From the NCBI GenBank assembly GCA_030066215.1, contig JASJCA010000029.1:1-51260 (forward strand): a stretch of DNA of 51,260 nucleotides, written 5' to 3'. A program made the translations under genes and the position numbers. This DNA is from Rhodobacter sp. Lineage in GTDB: Bacteria > Pseudomonadota > Alphaproteobacteria > Rhodobacterales > Rhodobacteraceae. Under the pieces are notes generated by a model, which saw nothing but the letters and a program-made list of their open reading frames with translations, was not told the DNA's origin and searched no databases. This document shows, piece after piece, positions 1 to 10,220 of the stretch (position 1 is its first letter; each line of letters begins with the position of its first letter).

Positions 1-801
1 CATACCGGGCTGATCCTGGGGGTCCTGATCATCGCCTTCCCGATCTGGTTGGCCTTCGTCGCCTCGACGGTGACCAACCAAGAGATCGTGCAGCCGCCGA
101 TGCCGCTGGTGCCGGGCGACCAGTTCTACACCAATTACAGCAAGGCGCTGGTCTCGGGCATCAACGCGCCGGTCGCCAAGATGCTTTTGAACTCCGCCGT
201 CATGGCGCTCGGCATTGCTATCGGCAAGATCATCATCTCGCTGCTCTCGGCCTTCGCGATCGTCTATTTCCGCTTCCCAGGCCGGCTGTTGTTCTTCTGG
301 CTGATCTTCCTCACGCTCATGCTGCCGGTCGAGGTGCGCATCGTGCCGACCTACGAGGTCGCCGCCAACCTCAACCTGCTGAACAGCTATTCCGGCCTGA
401 TCTTTCCACTGATCGCCTCGGCCACCGCAACCTTCCTGTTCCGCCAGTTCTTCATGACCGTGCCGGATGAATTGGCAGAGGCCGCGCGGGTCGACGGCGC
501 CCGCCCGATGCGGTTCTTCGTCGACATCCTGGTGCCAATGAGCCGCACCAACATGGCCGCGCTCTTCGTGATCCTCTTCATCTACGGCTGGAACCAGTAC
601 CTCTGGCCCTTGCTCATCACCACCGATCCGTCGATGAACACCATTGTCATGGGCATCAAGCAGATGTTCCCCAGTGGCGATGACTTCGCCGACTGGCCGG
701 TGATCATGGCGACCTCGATCCTGGCCATGCTGCCGCCGGTGATCGTGGTGATTAGTATGCAAAAACTCTTCATCCGCGGCCTTGTAGATACGGAAAAATA
801 A
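1..801 (+). CDS. ugpE: sn-glycerol-3-phosphate ABC transporter permease UgpE (5' end cut off by window)
   Basis: Inner-membrane permease of the UgpBAEC importer, which brings glycerol-3-phosphate and glycerophosphodiesters into the cytoplasm. The reading frame is open from base 1, so the first codons lie outside the window. Visible are several hydrophobic spans and the permease coupling (EAA) loop, seen as [16 protein letters not shown], which docks on the ATPase. The stretches [33 protein letters not shown] and the C-terminal RGLVDTEK agree closely with what I know of enterobacterial UgpE. The stop codon directly abuts the ATG of ugpC, so the two are translationally coupled. Glycerol kinase near the other end of the window feeds the same metabolite pool but is not in this operon. 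Confidence 0.93.
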   Translation, partial: HTGLILGVLIIAFPIWLAFVASTVTNQEIVQPPMPLVPGDQFYTNYSKALVSGINAPVAKMLLNSAVMALGIAIGKIIISLLSAFAIVYFRFPGRLLFFWLIFLTLMLPVEVRIVPTYEVAANLNLLNSYSGLIFPLIASATATFLFRQFFMTVPDELAEAARVDGARPMRFFVDILVPMSRTNMAALFVILFIYGWNQYLWPLLITTDPSMNTIVMGIKQMFPSGDDFADWPVIMATSILAMLPPVIVVISMQKLFIRGLVDTEK

Positions 802-1812
802 ATGGCCACGATCTCGCTCGATAATATCAAGAAGACCTTCGGCCAGACCAAGGTCATCCACGGCGTCTCGATCGACATCGAGGACGGCGAATTCATCGTG
901 ATCGTCGGCCCCTCGGGCTGCGGCAAGTCCACGCTGCTGCGCATGGTGGCGGGGCTCGAAACCATCACCGAGGGCGAAGTTCAGATCGGCGGCAATCGGA
1001 TGAACGAAGAAGAGCCGATGGACCGCGACATCGCCATGGTGTTCCAGAACTACGCGCTCTACCCGCATATGTCGGTCTTCGACAACATGGCCTACGGGTT
1101 GAAGATCGCGCGCACGCCCAAGGCCGAGATCGCCGAGCGCGTGGCCGCGGCGGCGAAGATGCTGCAGCTCGAGGAATACCTGACGCGAAAGCCCCGCGAA
1201 TTGTCAGGCGGCCAGCGCCAGCGCGTGGCCATGGGCCGGGCGATCGTGCGCAAACCCAAGGCGTTTTTGTTCGACGAGCCGCTGTCGAACCTCGACGCCA
1301 AGTTACGGGTGCAGATGCGGCTGGAAATCAAGGCCTTGCAGCGCGAGCTTGGCATCACCGCGCTTTACGTCACCCACGACCAGGTCGAGGCAATGACGCT
1401 TGCCGACCGGATGATCGTTATGAATGCCGGCGTCGCCGACCAGATCGGCGCCCCGCTCGAGGTCTATGCCGACCCACAGACCGAATTCGTCGCTGGCTTC
1501 ATCGGCTCGCCTGCCACCAACTTCCTACCCGCCGACCATGTGCCGGGCCTGGCCGGGCCGGCCAATACCGTGGGCATCCGCCCCGAACATGCCTGGCTCA
1601 GCGCCGAGGCCGAGGCCCGGCTCACCGGCACCGCGCTCTATTCCGAGGCGCTCGGGGCCGAGACCCTGGTTCATCTACGGCTGCCGGGCGGCGAAATGTT
1701 CACCATCCGCCAGGACGGCACCCGCCCGCAGCCGGCTGAGCACGACACCTGTCACGTCACCTGGGACGACACCCGGCAAATGCTCTTCGACTCCGCCGGC
1801 AAACGGCTGTGA
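802..1812 (+). CDS. ugpC: sn-glycerol-3-phosphate ABC transporter ATP-binding protein UgpC
   Basis: ATPase that powers glycerol-3-phosphate import with UgpA/UgpE. The 336-residue protein has Walker [10 protein letters not shown] (residues 36-44), signature LSGGQ (134-138), Walker B ending in D158-E159 and the switch H192, followed by a C-terminal OB-fold (TOBE-type) regulatory domain typical of the MalK/UgpC class. It starts on the base after the ugpE stop, which fixes the start. At 336 residues it is slightly shorter than usual UgpC/MalK proteins (about 350-370), mainly in the C-terminal domain. It is the last gene of the ugp operon. Next comes a convergent gap of 171 bases holding a weak CCCCCG/CGGGGG inverted repeat (about 1890-1917) without a T-run, then the NACHT gene on the other strand. 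Confidence 0.94.
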   Translation: MATISLDNIKKTFGQTKVIHGVSIDIEDGEFIVIVGPSGCGKSTLLRMVAGLETITEGEVQIGGNRMNEEEPMDRDIAMVFQNYALYPHMSVFDNMAYGLKIARTPKAEIAERVAAAAKMLQLEEYLTRKPRELSGGQRQRVAMGRAIVRKPKAFLFDEPLSNLDAKLRVQMRLEIKALQRELGITALYVTHDQVEAMTLADRMIVMNAGVADQIGAPLEVYADPQTEFVAGFIGSPATNFLPADHVPGLAGPANTVGIRPEHAWLSAEAEARLTGTALYSEALGAETLVHLRLPGGEMFTIRQDGTRPQPAEHDTCHVTWDDTRQMLFDSAGKRL

Positions 1813-1983
1813 TCGGTCCGGCCAATTGGCTCAAATCGCCAGCGAATGTTCTGGTCATTTGAGGGACGCCGCCCCCACGCGGTGGCCACCCCCGGATCTT
1901 CACCATCTGCGGGGGCTATCTGCGAGGTACGAATACTCGATCAGACCTAGTCAAGTTCTTGGTGGTGGATATGCATAGAAAAC

Positions 1984-4900
1984 TCATTGTTTGAATTTTT
2001 CGGCCTCCAATCTTTGCATCTTGTCTATTCTGTTCAAAACACTGTCTGGAATATCTGAGAAATAGACAGACGATTCAATCACCACCTGCAAGACGGAAAG
2101 GAATTCCAACCGTTCGCCTCGAAGATCCAGCGTCTTGCCGATTTCATCAAGGAATTCGTCCCACTTATCGGAATCGGCAGTGCAGGTCTTCAGTACTTGA
2201 GATGCCGCAAGATACTCGCAAATGGAATCATGCGAGAATGAGATTATGTCTCCCGCCATCTGGCTATCCACTCTCAATACAGGCATCTCGGATGTGTAGT
2301 AGGTAAGTCTTTTGACAGCGGCCTCTCTATCCAGTTCGGACACCTGCAATTCCTCGACAGCAAGGTCCCATGCCAGTGATCGTGGTACATAATGTGGTCG
2401 CAAACACGCCAAAGCTAGCGTCAATAGATCCGTTCGGACCTGCTGAAAATCCGGATCGTTCTTCTTGTGCAGTTGCTCCAGGTAACCGAGGTAGATCGAC
2501 GGAATGCTGGGCGACAATGCTTCAAAGTCGATTTGGGAGGCGTCGGCATCTTGTTCAAGTATCTGGTTCAACTTGCCGAGTATCTGGTTGGCAAACGCCT
2601 TGGCGAGCAACGGCGTGACGCCGGTGCTTAGCGACCTAGCGGCGTCGGTTCGACCCGGCGAAATCGGCGAGTAGGACACTCTTTGCAGATGCGCGCAGGC
2701 TTCTGAAATCACTGAATTTTCCAGACAACTCAATGCGCTCTTAGTCACGGTCTTACCGTCGTCATACGTGACCTTGACTTCGGCCTCTCCAAGCACGCCT
2801 TCGATGAAGGCCGACAATGCGGTCGTCCGGCCGATGGGCATTTGTTCGATTTTTGTAACTTTCGATAGGCTGTCGACCGAGCCCCGCGATGTTACCACAA
2901 ACGAGTTCAAACCAAGCTTGCTGAACCCGCTGTTGAATGCCGCTCGGCTTTTGTCATTGAGTTCCGAGTAGTGATCGAGAATGACAAGCAGGCTTCTGGA
3001 TCGGATCAGGGAAAGCAAGAGAGGCGTTTCGATGGGTTCGACCAGGTCCAGCAACTTCCGTAATTGGTCGCTGATCGCCCGCTCCAAATCGACAAACTCG
3101 GCCTCCAGCAGAACGGGTATCATTGGATTTCTTGCTAAATGCCCATCCAGGGCTTCGCTGCCCAACCGACAGGCCAGGCTGGTCTTGCCGCTCCCGCCCA
3201 AGCCGGTAATCAGGATCTGAACGATGTTCTTGCGGGAAAACAGCCGAACCAACTCTTGAAGCAGTTTCTCCAGCGGGCGCCCTTGCAGCGGCTCTCCATC
3301 CAGAAGAATGGGCAACGGTATCAGTGTCTTCCGCTCACGGACGGTCCGTTCGGAGCTATAGTTCTCGCGCGCCTTGAGCAAGTGGTGCCTGACCCAGGCG
3401 CGCAGCACATACGGGTTCACGACCAACCACTTGAACACAAGCGGCAGCGGCACCACCCCCAAGATGACCGGTTTGCCATCCGTCGCACGTGCAAGCCAGC
3501 GGTACGAGTTCAATGTCCGGATCGGTGCGGCGAGGCTGCACAGGAACACAAACGACATCACGCCAAAAAATGACGCAGACCAAATAACGGCTTGGTTCGT
3601 CTTAATCTTGTCAAATAGGTCCTCCCACCAGTCTTTCGAGTTGGCACGGATCCGATCGCTTATGGATTGATCGAGCAGGTTCAGATCCCTTATCGCGCGC
3701 TCCGCCGCCGGCAGATCGCGCTCATCGAAACCGGGTTTCACGGCTTCAATTGCGCTCTTCAATTCACGTATCTCGGTGACGGTCGCACGCAATTCACCCG
3801 TCTCTTGATCCGAATACTGGGCAAGAATGGCTTCGCGCAATTCCACTACCGCTTTGCGAATCTCGCGCCGGTGCTCAGGCACATCGGCTTCGACGAAGCG
3901 CATCAGGATCGGGATCGCGTCGCGGCCAAGTTTGCCCAGCAAAACGACGCTTTGGGCGCGATAGTAGTGAGCGCGAAGGTCCTGCACCGTTTCTGAGGAG
4001 TATAGGGCCTCCAACGGCGTTCTTGCGAACCCAATGACCCTGGTGCTGGCTTCCGGCAGGACTTGAAACAAGATGTCCTGCAACTGCGAAAGGTGTTCGT
4101 CAGAGGCCTCGTCGCGCGTCATGATTTCCGCGAGCGGCTCGAAAAAGATCGGATCATGGTCAGCAAGTTGAACCAAGGCCTCGGCAAAATCGATGAAGTT
4201 CCGGCCGCCATCCGCCGTCATGTGACGCGCAAGTGCCTGAAAGACCTTGGTGTTCAACACTGGCGGAAACGGGGCCAGATTGACGATCCGGCGAACAGAC
4301 CTTTCGAGATGATAACTACCGGCCGCCAGATCGAGCGACGACACGAAAACCTCGGCCGCCTCTGATTTGCGCCCATCGTCCTCGACATCACCCTCCGAAA
4401 CGGCGATGCGATAGAGCAATTTAAGCGCTCGCTCGACTTCGAAACTCGAGAATTCCTCGGCATTCAAGCTGCGCGCCTCGGCTATGACATCAACCACCCA
4501 TTCAAGCGTACGGTCGAAAACCGTCTTTTCGGTCGCGCCGAGATCAGAGAGGGCGGTAACAAGCCTTTCTTCGTCCACGGTTCCCTTCGGGATCGGCAAA
4601 ATCCGTGCCACGGTCTGTTGCGACCAGGTCTCGCGCGTTCTGTCCGGGGCGCGTTCCAAGAAATCGTTGGCATAGCCAATTGCAGATGACTGTATGTCTG
4701 GGTACTCGCTAGAGATCAGCAGGCTCATCGTGTCGAACGCCCTTTGATCCGCCGGCGCCTCTGTTAGGAAATCCGGCACATTGGTCCGCACCCTTCCCGG
4801 GAAGCTCTCCTTCTCGCCGACATTTGACGCCATCACATAGGCCAACGCCGACTCTGAGTACCCATAAAGGTTGAGTGCAAGCACCATCGCGGCCGACAGC

Positions 4901-7188
4901 CGCGCCGGTTCTGGTTGCAGGTCGTCCTCGAAAATGTCCCGCAGGCGTGGAAACACCGGCGCGGCCGCCGCCCCCAAATCGACGAGAGCCTCGACCACGG
5001 CATTCGAATAAATGCTGGTTACCTCGTCGGATTTCTCCAGAAGATCCACCACGTCAGGCAAAACGGGCTGAGCCGCCGGGCCGGCTTTGGCCAGCGCGCG
5101 AAGGACAGAGCCAAAGTCGAAATCGTCGCTGCGCTGGTTTTTTAGAAGCCCGGCCAATTCGGGGACCAATTCCCCTGCGGCGGTCGGTGACAAGGCCGCG
5201 ATTGAGGCGCCTACTTCGATGGTATCTAAGTCGGAACTGGCCAAAAGACTTTTCAGGTCCGCGGCTCTCACCCGAGCCGCGAGCGAAGGATTGTCCAACG
5301 CATAGTGCAGGACAGAAGAACCCGGCGATTTGGCATTCACTTTGTCCAGAATCGCACGGTACGTCAGTTCCGCCAGGCTGTCGTCGAATGGCAGGTCGCG
5401 CACAGTATTGATGAATTCCCAAATGAAATCCGGGTTCGACGATAATTTGAGCTTGTTCACAAGAGCGCGAACCGCCTCGTTTGGATCTCCCTTCAACGCA
5501 GTGAAGATCTTCAGTTCGAATTCGTTCGATGTTCCTTCATTCACAAATCTTTGGAAGACCGGGCGAACCTCTTGGGCGAGTTTCTCGTTTTCCACAAAGT
5601 ACTCGTCAAGGCTGATTCTCAGATCCCCAGAAGAAAAAGCGCTATCAAGATTGTAAGACCATTCAAAAACAGCCTTTAGAATACTCATCCCTTCGGCGCG
5701 GTTGTTTTCCGGGTCATCGGCTATGAACCGCAAGACCCGTGGAAACAGAGTCTGCTCGTGCCCTTGCAACGCGATCAGGACATCCAACCCCACGATCACT
5801 TCCGATCGCGAAAGCGTGCCGCTATCAAGCTGCTTCGCCACAAAACCGGCGACGTCCTCTGTCTCGGACCCCAGACTGACAAGCAACTCGGCCGCGTGAA
5901 TATCTGCGTCATTCCATTCGCCGTTTTTCACAATGTCCGCCAGCGGATCAGTGGCCGAACCGGCGTCTCGTCCCATGATCGCCAAGGCCCGCGCCGCGTT
6001 CGAGACCGCGGTTTGGGTTTCGGCTGCCGCCATGATCTCGACCAGAAACACCGCCAGCGACTCGGCCCCCAACTCAATCTTTTGCGCGCTGACAATCTCG
6101 GAAAGGGCTTCGTCGTCGAATTCGTCGTGCAACAGCACGAAACGCAATTCTTCGCGTGCATCCACTGGGGCCGCGGTTGGACCTATCGTTGAGTCGCCCT
6201 GATTATTGGGGGGCAAATCCGCGTTGTCTGCATTTACAGAGATTACTTCGGTCAAGGCCTTGCCAAGATCCGGCAAGTCCTCCGCCAAGATCGGCACCAG
6301 CGCGTCGATCAAATCGCTCACAACGTCCAGAACGCCCTCGGCGTCGCCCAGTTTGCTGCGCTGGTGGATCTGGGCAAACCGAGGCACAGCTTGCACCAAA
6401 ACCCGCACATGCAGATCGTTTAGGTTCTCCGCGAACCTGTCGCGCTCGTCGGTCGCTAGGTGAAGGGCGGAAAACAGCCCCTCGTAACCCTGCATGCCGA
6501 AATCGCGCAGCATCATCCGGGTGCGTTCTTGCTGGAACCGCCGGTGACCGGCGACGCCATCCGGTAGATCGGCCGGGATCGGCGCGAGCATCTGATGAAT
6601 CGTGCCAATATCCCAGTTATACTCGGCAATCAGGAAAAAGAACGAAACCCGCCGCGCCCGATAACGCCAGAGCACATCCCAATCCGTTTCGTAGATTAGC
6701 CCGCCCGCAAAATACTTCCAAAGTTCGCCGGTGTTTTCTAGAATTCGTCGGTATGACCGCAGAACAGGATCATTACCAAGATCAAGGTAGATATCGCTGT
6801 TTTCGATGAGCAATTCTGTTACGAGAATCTGGAATTCTATGGCCGGCCAAATCTTGGAAATTTGCGCATATCTGACCGGGCTGTCTTCATAGGTGAAGTC
6901 CTCTGCCATCTCCAAGATTTCAAGCGTGATTTGGTCGGACAAGCCAGCCACTTCGTCATGCAGAGACCGGCCCTCCGGCCCGGAAGCCGCATCTAATGCG
7001 TTTGGTATCTCGTCGATGATCTCGCGGACGCGGTCGGCTGCACCCAAAAGACTGGAATAGCGGTCGACAAAATCGCTATCTTCGATGACCGGCACTTCGC
7101 TGGCGGAGGGGGCTTGGGCGCGAGCCTCGCCCACTGCCACAACGAAGAACAGTGCGAGAAAAAGAAGAGCTTTCAAAGACAAAATCAC
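1984..7188 (-). CDS. Transmembrane NACHT NTPase with large periplasmic HEAT-like domain
   Basis: A 1,734-residue single-gene unit. It starts at GTG with a Sec-type hydrophobic leader (about residues 3-23) and an ARA-QA cleavage-like site. Residues about 30-1190 are helical, with HEAT-like repeats clearest near 680-775 and 1080-1120, and a helical, charged stretch follows up to about 1195. One strong membrane span lies at about 1200-1222. The C-terminal part is a NACHT P-loop NTPase: Walker A GLGGSGKT at 1329-1336, Walker B LLVILD ending at D1405 followed by HYSE instead of the usual GLDE, and the FSHDSICEYLAA motif around H1653 found in many NACHT proteins. With N-terminal export, the HEAT part should face the periplasm and the NTPase the cytoplasm. 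Bacterial NACHT proteins include anti-phage NLR-like proteins, so a signalling or defence role is inference. Base composition is visibly lower in GC than its neighbours, suggesting transfer. No effector gene is adjacent. Confidence 0.85.
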   Translation of the reverse strand: MILSLKALLFLALFFVVAVGEARAQAPSASEVPVIEDSDFVDRYSSLLGAADRVREIIDEIPNALDAASGPEGRSLHDEVAGLSDQITLEILEMAEDFTYEDSPVRYAQISKIWPAIEFQILVTELLIENSDIYLDLGNDPVLRSYRRILENTGELWKYFAGGLIYETDWDVLWRYRARRVSFFFLIAEYNWDIGTIHQMLAPIPADLPDGVAGHRRFQQERTRMMLRDFGMQGYEGLFSALHLATDERDRFAENLNDLHVRVLVQAVPRFAQIHQRSKLGDAEGVLDVVSDLIDALVPILAEDLPDLGKALTEVISVNADNADLPPNNQGDSTIGPTAAPVDAREELRFVLLHDEFDDEALSEIVSAQKIELGAESLAVFLVEIMAAAETQTAVSNAARALAIMGRDAGSATDPLADIVKNGEWNDADIHAAELLVSLGSETEDVAGFVAKQLDSGTLSRSEVIVGLDVLIALQGHEQTLFPRVLRFIADDPENNRAEGMSILKAVFEWSYNLDSAFSSGDLRISLDEYFVENEKLAQEVRPVFQRFVNEGTSNEFELKIFTALKGDPNEAVRALVNKLKLSSNPDFIWEFINTVRDLPFDDSLAELTYRAILDKVNAKSPGSSVLHYALDNPSLAARVRAADLKSLLASSDLDTIEVGASIAALSPTAAGELVPELAGLLKNQRSDDFDFGSVLRALAKAGPAAQPVLPDVVDLLEKSDEVTSIYSNAVVEALVDLGAAAAPVFPRLRDIFEDDLQPEPARLSAAMVLALNLYGYSESALAYVMASNVGEKESFPGRVRTNVPDFLTEAPADQRAFDTMSLLISSEYPDIQSSAIGYANDFLERAPDRTRETWSQQTVARILPIPKGTVDEERLVTALSDLGATEKTVFDRTLEWVVDVIAEARSLNAEEFSSFEVERALKLLYRIAVSEGDVEDDGRKSEAAEVFVSSLDLAAGSYHLERSVRRIVNLAPFPPVLNTKVFQALARHMTADGGRNFIDFAEALVQLADHDPIFFEPLAEIMTRDEASDEHLSQLQDILFQVLPEASTRVIGFARTPLEALYSSETVQDLRAHYYRAQSVVLLGKLGRDAIPILMRFVEADVPEHRREIRKAVVELREAILAQYSDQETGELRATVTEIRELKSAIEAVKPGFDERDLPAAERAIRDLNLLDQSISDRIRANSKDWWEDLFDKIKTNQAVIWSASFFGVMSFVFLCSLAAPIRTLNSYRWLARATDGKPVILGVVPLPLVFKWLVVNPYVLRAWVRHHLLKARENYSSERTVRERKTLIPLPILLDGEPLQGRPLEKLLQELVRLFSRKNIVQILITGLGGSGKTSLACRLGSEALDGHLARNPMIPVLLEAEFVDLERAISDQLRKLLDLVEPIETPLLLSLIRSRSLLVILDHYSELNDKSRAAFNSGFSKLGLNSFVVTSRGSVDSLSKVTKIEQMPIGRTTALSAFIEGVLGEAEVKVTYDDGKTVTKSALSCLENSVISEACAHLQRVSYSPISPGRTDAARSLSTGVTPLLAKAFANQILGKLNQILEQDADASQIDFEALSPSIPSIYLGYLEQLHKKNDPDFQQVRTDLLTLALACLRPHYVPRSLAWDLAVEELQVSELDREAAVKRLTYYTSEMPVLRVDSQMAGDIISFSHDSICEYLAASQVLKTCTADSDKWDEFLDEIGKTLDLRGERLEFLSVLQVVIESSVYFSDIPDSVLNRIDKMQRLEAEKFKQ

Positions 7189-8416
7189 GATTCCGAAGCC
7201 CCATCAATGCAAGGACTCTATGCCCGACCTACATTGAAGTCGAGAATGCTCGCACGCGTTTTTCGCGGTTGATCAACCGAGGTGAGTCAAATCCCGCCAC
7301 TATTCGACCTCTTCATATGCGCCTACAGTCAACTGTTTCAGGTGCTTAGTTCACCACTGCAGCGAATGACCGAAAGCCACCCTTTGCGCCATTTCCTGCC
7401 CAACGCCAGTCAGGAGCCAATCGTATTGGCGGTTTCTTGAACACGCTGGTCCCAATAGATTGGGCACGCCGTAACTTGTGGGAATCAATGTGTGTAAGAA
7501 TATCAAATTGCAATAAAAATTTCCGATAATAAAAAACTTTCTCTTATCATATGTTGGAAATGAGGTTTGAAGGAATTCCCTATGAAAATTGAACTTGTTA
7601 TAGAAATTTCACATCAAACGACGATCTACCACGTGATTTGCTACACGTTGACTAATGAAATCGATGAACCCTCACTCAATTACCGGGGTCGCTAACAATA
7701 GCACGCCAGCAAAACTGACGACCGCTCGCACCGAAGACAGGCACTGGCGGTAGACTTGGCAAAGACGGCAGTGCGACCAAAGGAGACCGACGCGCCTGCA
7801 GCCAGTTCTGTCTTTGTACCCATCGCTGTCCTCGCTTCCGCAGCAACGAGTTTGTTGCGCCGCGACACGCTCCTCCTGAGCGGACGTTCAAATCTGCTCC
7901 TCGTCTCTGGTTCCAATCCGGGTATTCGCCGCCATCCCAAGGAATGCCGCAAACGACCATCGCTTTGAGAGGCGATCTGGGAGGAAATAGCGTCAGCAGC
8001 GGCGACAACAGGCCTGCGCAGATTTCTGACTCCACTTCGCTCTAAGAACCGCCACAGACGGTGGCGAGGACCAAAATTCTACGGCGAATCGAAGGGGCGG
8101 CCAGAGTAGCGCAAATTGCGTCTCGACCCTCATGACCGCAAAACCCGCCTGCAAGCCGACCTGCGGATTCGAGCAAAGCCGCGCGCTGCGTCACAAAGAT
8201 TTTACCTTGCAAAATGATGGACTTGGGTTGTTTCTAGCCTGTATACTCACGACCAGGAACACCCGCAAAGAGGGAGTGAAGTGGAAACTGTTCGCGCAAT
8301 GCGCTCTATGCCAAACATGGCCTTTCAACAACGGGTCGAGAGGCGCCACGGAAGCGACGCACGATGCGTCGTCGTACAATTGCGAGAACGGCAACCTGGG
8401 ATCGGAATTGACAGAG
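7189..8416. other. Long intergenic region with AT-rich segment
   Basis: About 1.2 kb without a convincing gene. Bases about 7480-7680 are strikingly AT-rich compared with the flanks and could hold promoters or be the edge of acquired DNA carrying the NACHT gene. Bases about 7700-8130 are GC-rich with overlapping open frames on both strands (about 70-120 codons), none with a recognisable product. No tRNA or strong terminator was seen. Confidence 0.5.
7582..7695 (+). CDS. Candidate small ORF, 37 residues
   Basis: An ATG preceded by AAGGAAT about 6 bases upstream opens a 37-codon frame ending at TAA 7693-7695. The peptide starts MKIELVIEIS and has no recognised family. It lies in the AT-rich patch upstream of the NACHT gene on the opposite strand. 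Only the ribosome-binding-like sequence supports it, so it may be chance or a gene remnant. Confidence 0.22.
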   Translation: MKIELVIEISHQTTIYHVICYTLTNEIDEPSLNYRGR

Positions 8417-8875
8417 ATGAAGATACTTCGCTTCCCTAAACCGACGATATGGCCGGCCGTCCTTTTGACGGCCGTGTCGGCCTTTCACGCAAACGCTGCG
8501 CATGAGTTGGAAGGGCGCGATATCGCAGGCGGCGAAGCTCTTTATGCGGAACAATGCGCTGCGTGCCATGGTGCGAAGCTCGAAGGCCAACCGGATTGGC
8601 GAACCGCTGGTGAGGACGGTGTTTTGCCCGCGCCGCCGCATGACGAGACCGGGCATACCTGGCACCACGACAACAAATTGCTGTTCGACTACACCAAGCT
8701 TGGGGGCGAGGGCGCGCTGGAGGCGCGGGGCATAACTGGGTTCAAGAGCGGGATGCCGGCCTTCGACGGCGTGATCGCCGATGAGGAAATCTGGAACATC
8801 CTCGCCTTCATCCGGTCCACCTGGCCGGATCGCGTGAAAGAGATCCAAGCAGCGCGCAACAGCCCGCATCACTGA
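8417..8875 (+). CDS. Periplasmic class I c-type cytochrome
   Basis: A 152-residue protein with a signal peptide (about residues 1-28, ending AFHANA) and one heme site CAACH (C47, C50, H51). A probable axial methionine is in GFKSGMPAF (M113), giving a mono-heme His/Met electron carrier in the periplasm. The start was chosen because the signal peptide follows directly from ATG 8417. The frame is open further upstream, but that part does not look like protein. It lies 112 bases before a Spy/CpxP-like gene on the same strand, so the two may share a transcript. Electron donor and acceptor cannot be told from the sequence. Confidence 0.88.
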   Translation: MKILRFPKPTIWPAVLLTAVSAFHANAAHELEGRDIAGGEALYAEQCAACHGAKLEGQPDWRTAGEDGVLPAPPHDETGHTWHHDNKLLFDYTKLGGEGALEARGITGFKSGMPAFDGVIADEEIWNILAFIRSTWPDRVKEIQAARNSPHH

Positions 8876-8987
8876 AATCGAAGCAAGAAGCGGTCGGCGA
8901 TTGCCTTGCCCATCCGCGATGCAAACCACTGAAACACGGTCCGAAATCAACCATCCTAAATTGACCCAAGCCTCAAAGGATCACGTC

Positions 8988-9587
8988 ATGACACGAAAGC
9001 TCATCTGTTCCCTGTGCGTCGGCCTTTCGGCATTTGCCTACCAGGCATCGGCGCAGCAAGCCGGCGATGCCAGTGACAACACTCCCTATGCCGGTTTCGA
9101 GAGCCGCGAGATCAAAAGCTTGTCGCAACAGGACATTGAAGAGATTCAACGCGGTGAAGGCTGGGGACTGGCGCTGCCCGCGGAACTTAGCGGGCGGCCG
9201 GGCCCGGCGCATCTGCTGGAACACAAGGACGAACTGGGGCTGTCGGCAGATCAGATCGCAGCAATCCAGTCAATCTATGAGCAAATGCTGTCCGAAGCGA
9301 TCGCAGCGGGGTCGCGCTTTATCGCGGCTGAGGCAGCGCTGAGCAAGGCCTTCGAAGATCAGGGGTTGAGCGATTCCGTTCTGCAGGAGTTGATCGATGA
9401 AGCCTCGGCGGCGCGCGCGGAGCTTCGGTTTGTTCATCTGTCGCGGCACTTGGCAACGCCTGAACTTCTGACCCGACAGCAGATTGAGCGGTACAATGTT
9501 CTGCGCGGCTATGCCGACGATCCGTGCCAGAACGTCCCGGCCGGCCACAATGCCGAAATGTGGCGCCGGCACAACAACTGCACGTGA
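8988..9587 (+). CDS. Spy/CpxP-like periplasmic protein
   Basis: A 199-residue protein with a signal peptide (cleavage after about YQASA). The mature part is almost all helical: DELGLSADQIAAIQ resembles the LTxxQ motif of the Spy/CpxP/periplasmic heavy-metal-sensor group, followed by a long amphipathic helix and LLTRQQIERY as a second LTxxQ-like turn. These proteins act as ATP-independent chaperones or metal/stress sensors in the periplasm. The C-terminal tail carries CQNVPAGHNAEMWRRHNNC, with two Cys and two His that could bind metal. The start at ATG 8988 gives a complete signal peptide; AAAGGA lies about 10 bases upstream. It converges on the c556 gene with a gap of 16 bases. Confidence 0.75.
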   Translation: MTRKLICSLCVGLSAFAYQASAQQAGDASDNTPYAGFESREIKSLSQQDIEEIQRGEGWGLALPAELSGRPGPAHLLEHKDELGLSADQIAAIQSIYEQMLSEAIAAGSRFIAAEAALSKAFEDQGLSDSVLQELIDEASAARAELRFVHLSRHLATPELLTRQQIERYNVLRGYADDPCQNVPAGHNAEMWRRHNNCT

Positions 9588-9603
9588 CGCGAAGATCGGC
9601 GGC

Positions 9604-10044
9604 CTACTCGCGATACTCTTCGTGGCATGCCTTGCAAGTTCCGCCGATTGTCGCAAGGGCCGCGCGCAGGCTGGCAGGTGTCTCGATACTCGTAGATGCC
9701 GCGCCTGCAGCGGCCACCATATCTTCGGTTTTCATCACAAAGTCGTCGAAGCGGTCCCAGATTGCCGGCAACGCCTCTGACTTCGGATCCGTTTCCTGTG
9801 CTTCAAACAAGCCAGGCACCTCGGCGCCCGTCGCCGCGATGGCTCGGGCGGCATCCCGGGCGGTTTGCGCGTCAAACGATGTTTCTCCTTTGGCCATGGC
9901 CCCGAGCACCTTGGTGTTTTTTGAGATAACACCCATCGCATCCATGCGGGCCTTCACCGCCGGATTCTGAACCCCTTGATGGGCAAAAGCGGCTGTTGCC
10001 ACTGCCAAAAGCCCACCAAAAACTATGAAATGTCGTACAGCCAA
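9604..10044 (-). CDS. Cytochrome c556-type (class II) cytochrome
   Basis: A 146-residue protein with a signal peptide (cleavage near AFAHQ) and a single heme-binding CKACH at the extreme C terminus (C137, C140, H141). This C-terminal position and the four-helix-type sequence are diagnostic of class II cytochromes (c' and c556). Translation probably begins at TTG 10044, preceded by GGGAGG at good spacing. The product is a periplasmic electron carrier or ligand-binding heme protein. It lies convergent to the Spy-like gene and divergent from nothing obvious; the 176 bases between it and the LysE gene show no further gene. Confidence 0.87.
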   Translation of the reverse strand: MAVRHFIVFGGLLAVATAAFAHQGVQNPAVKARMDAMGVISKNTKVLGAMAKGETSFDAQTARDAARAIAATGAEVPGLFEAQETDPKSEALPAIWDRFDDFVMKTEDMVAAAGAASTSIETPASLRAALATIGGTCKACHEEYRE

Positions 10045-10220
10045 CTGCCGTTCCTCCCGAGGCCGATTGCCTTGATCGCCATTCGAAATTTCTTACCACC
10101 CGACCAAGCCCGTTGGGAAGGCTTCGGCCTTAACTGCATCGGAATTCGGGGGGATCTGGGCCGCGGGTAAAGCCCGTGAACAGATGTCGTCGCGTGTGAA
10201 ACGCCCGCGAGAGTTCGATC

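Noticed and set aside
8132-8416. N-terminal extension of the cytochrome c frame
   Set aside because: The signal peptide begins at ATG 8417; the upstream codons are not protein-like.
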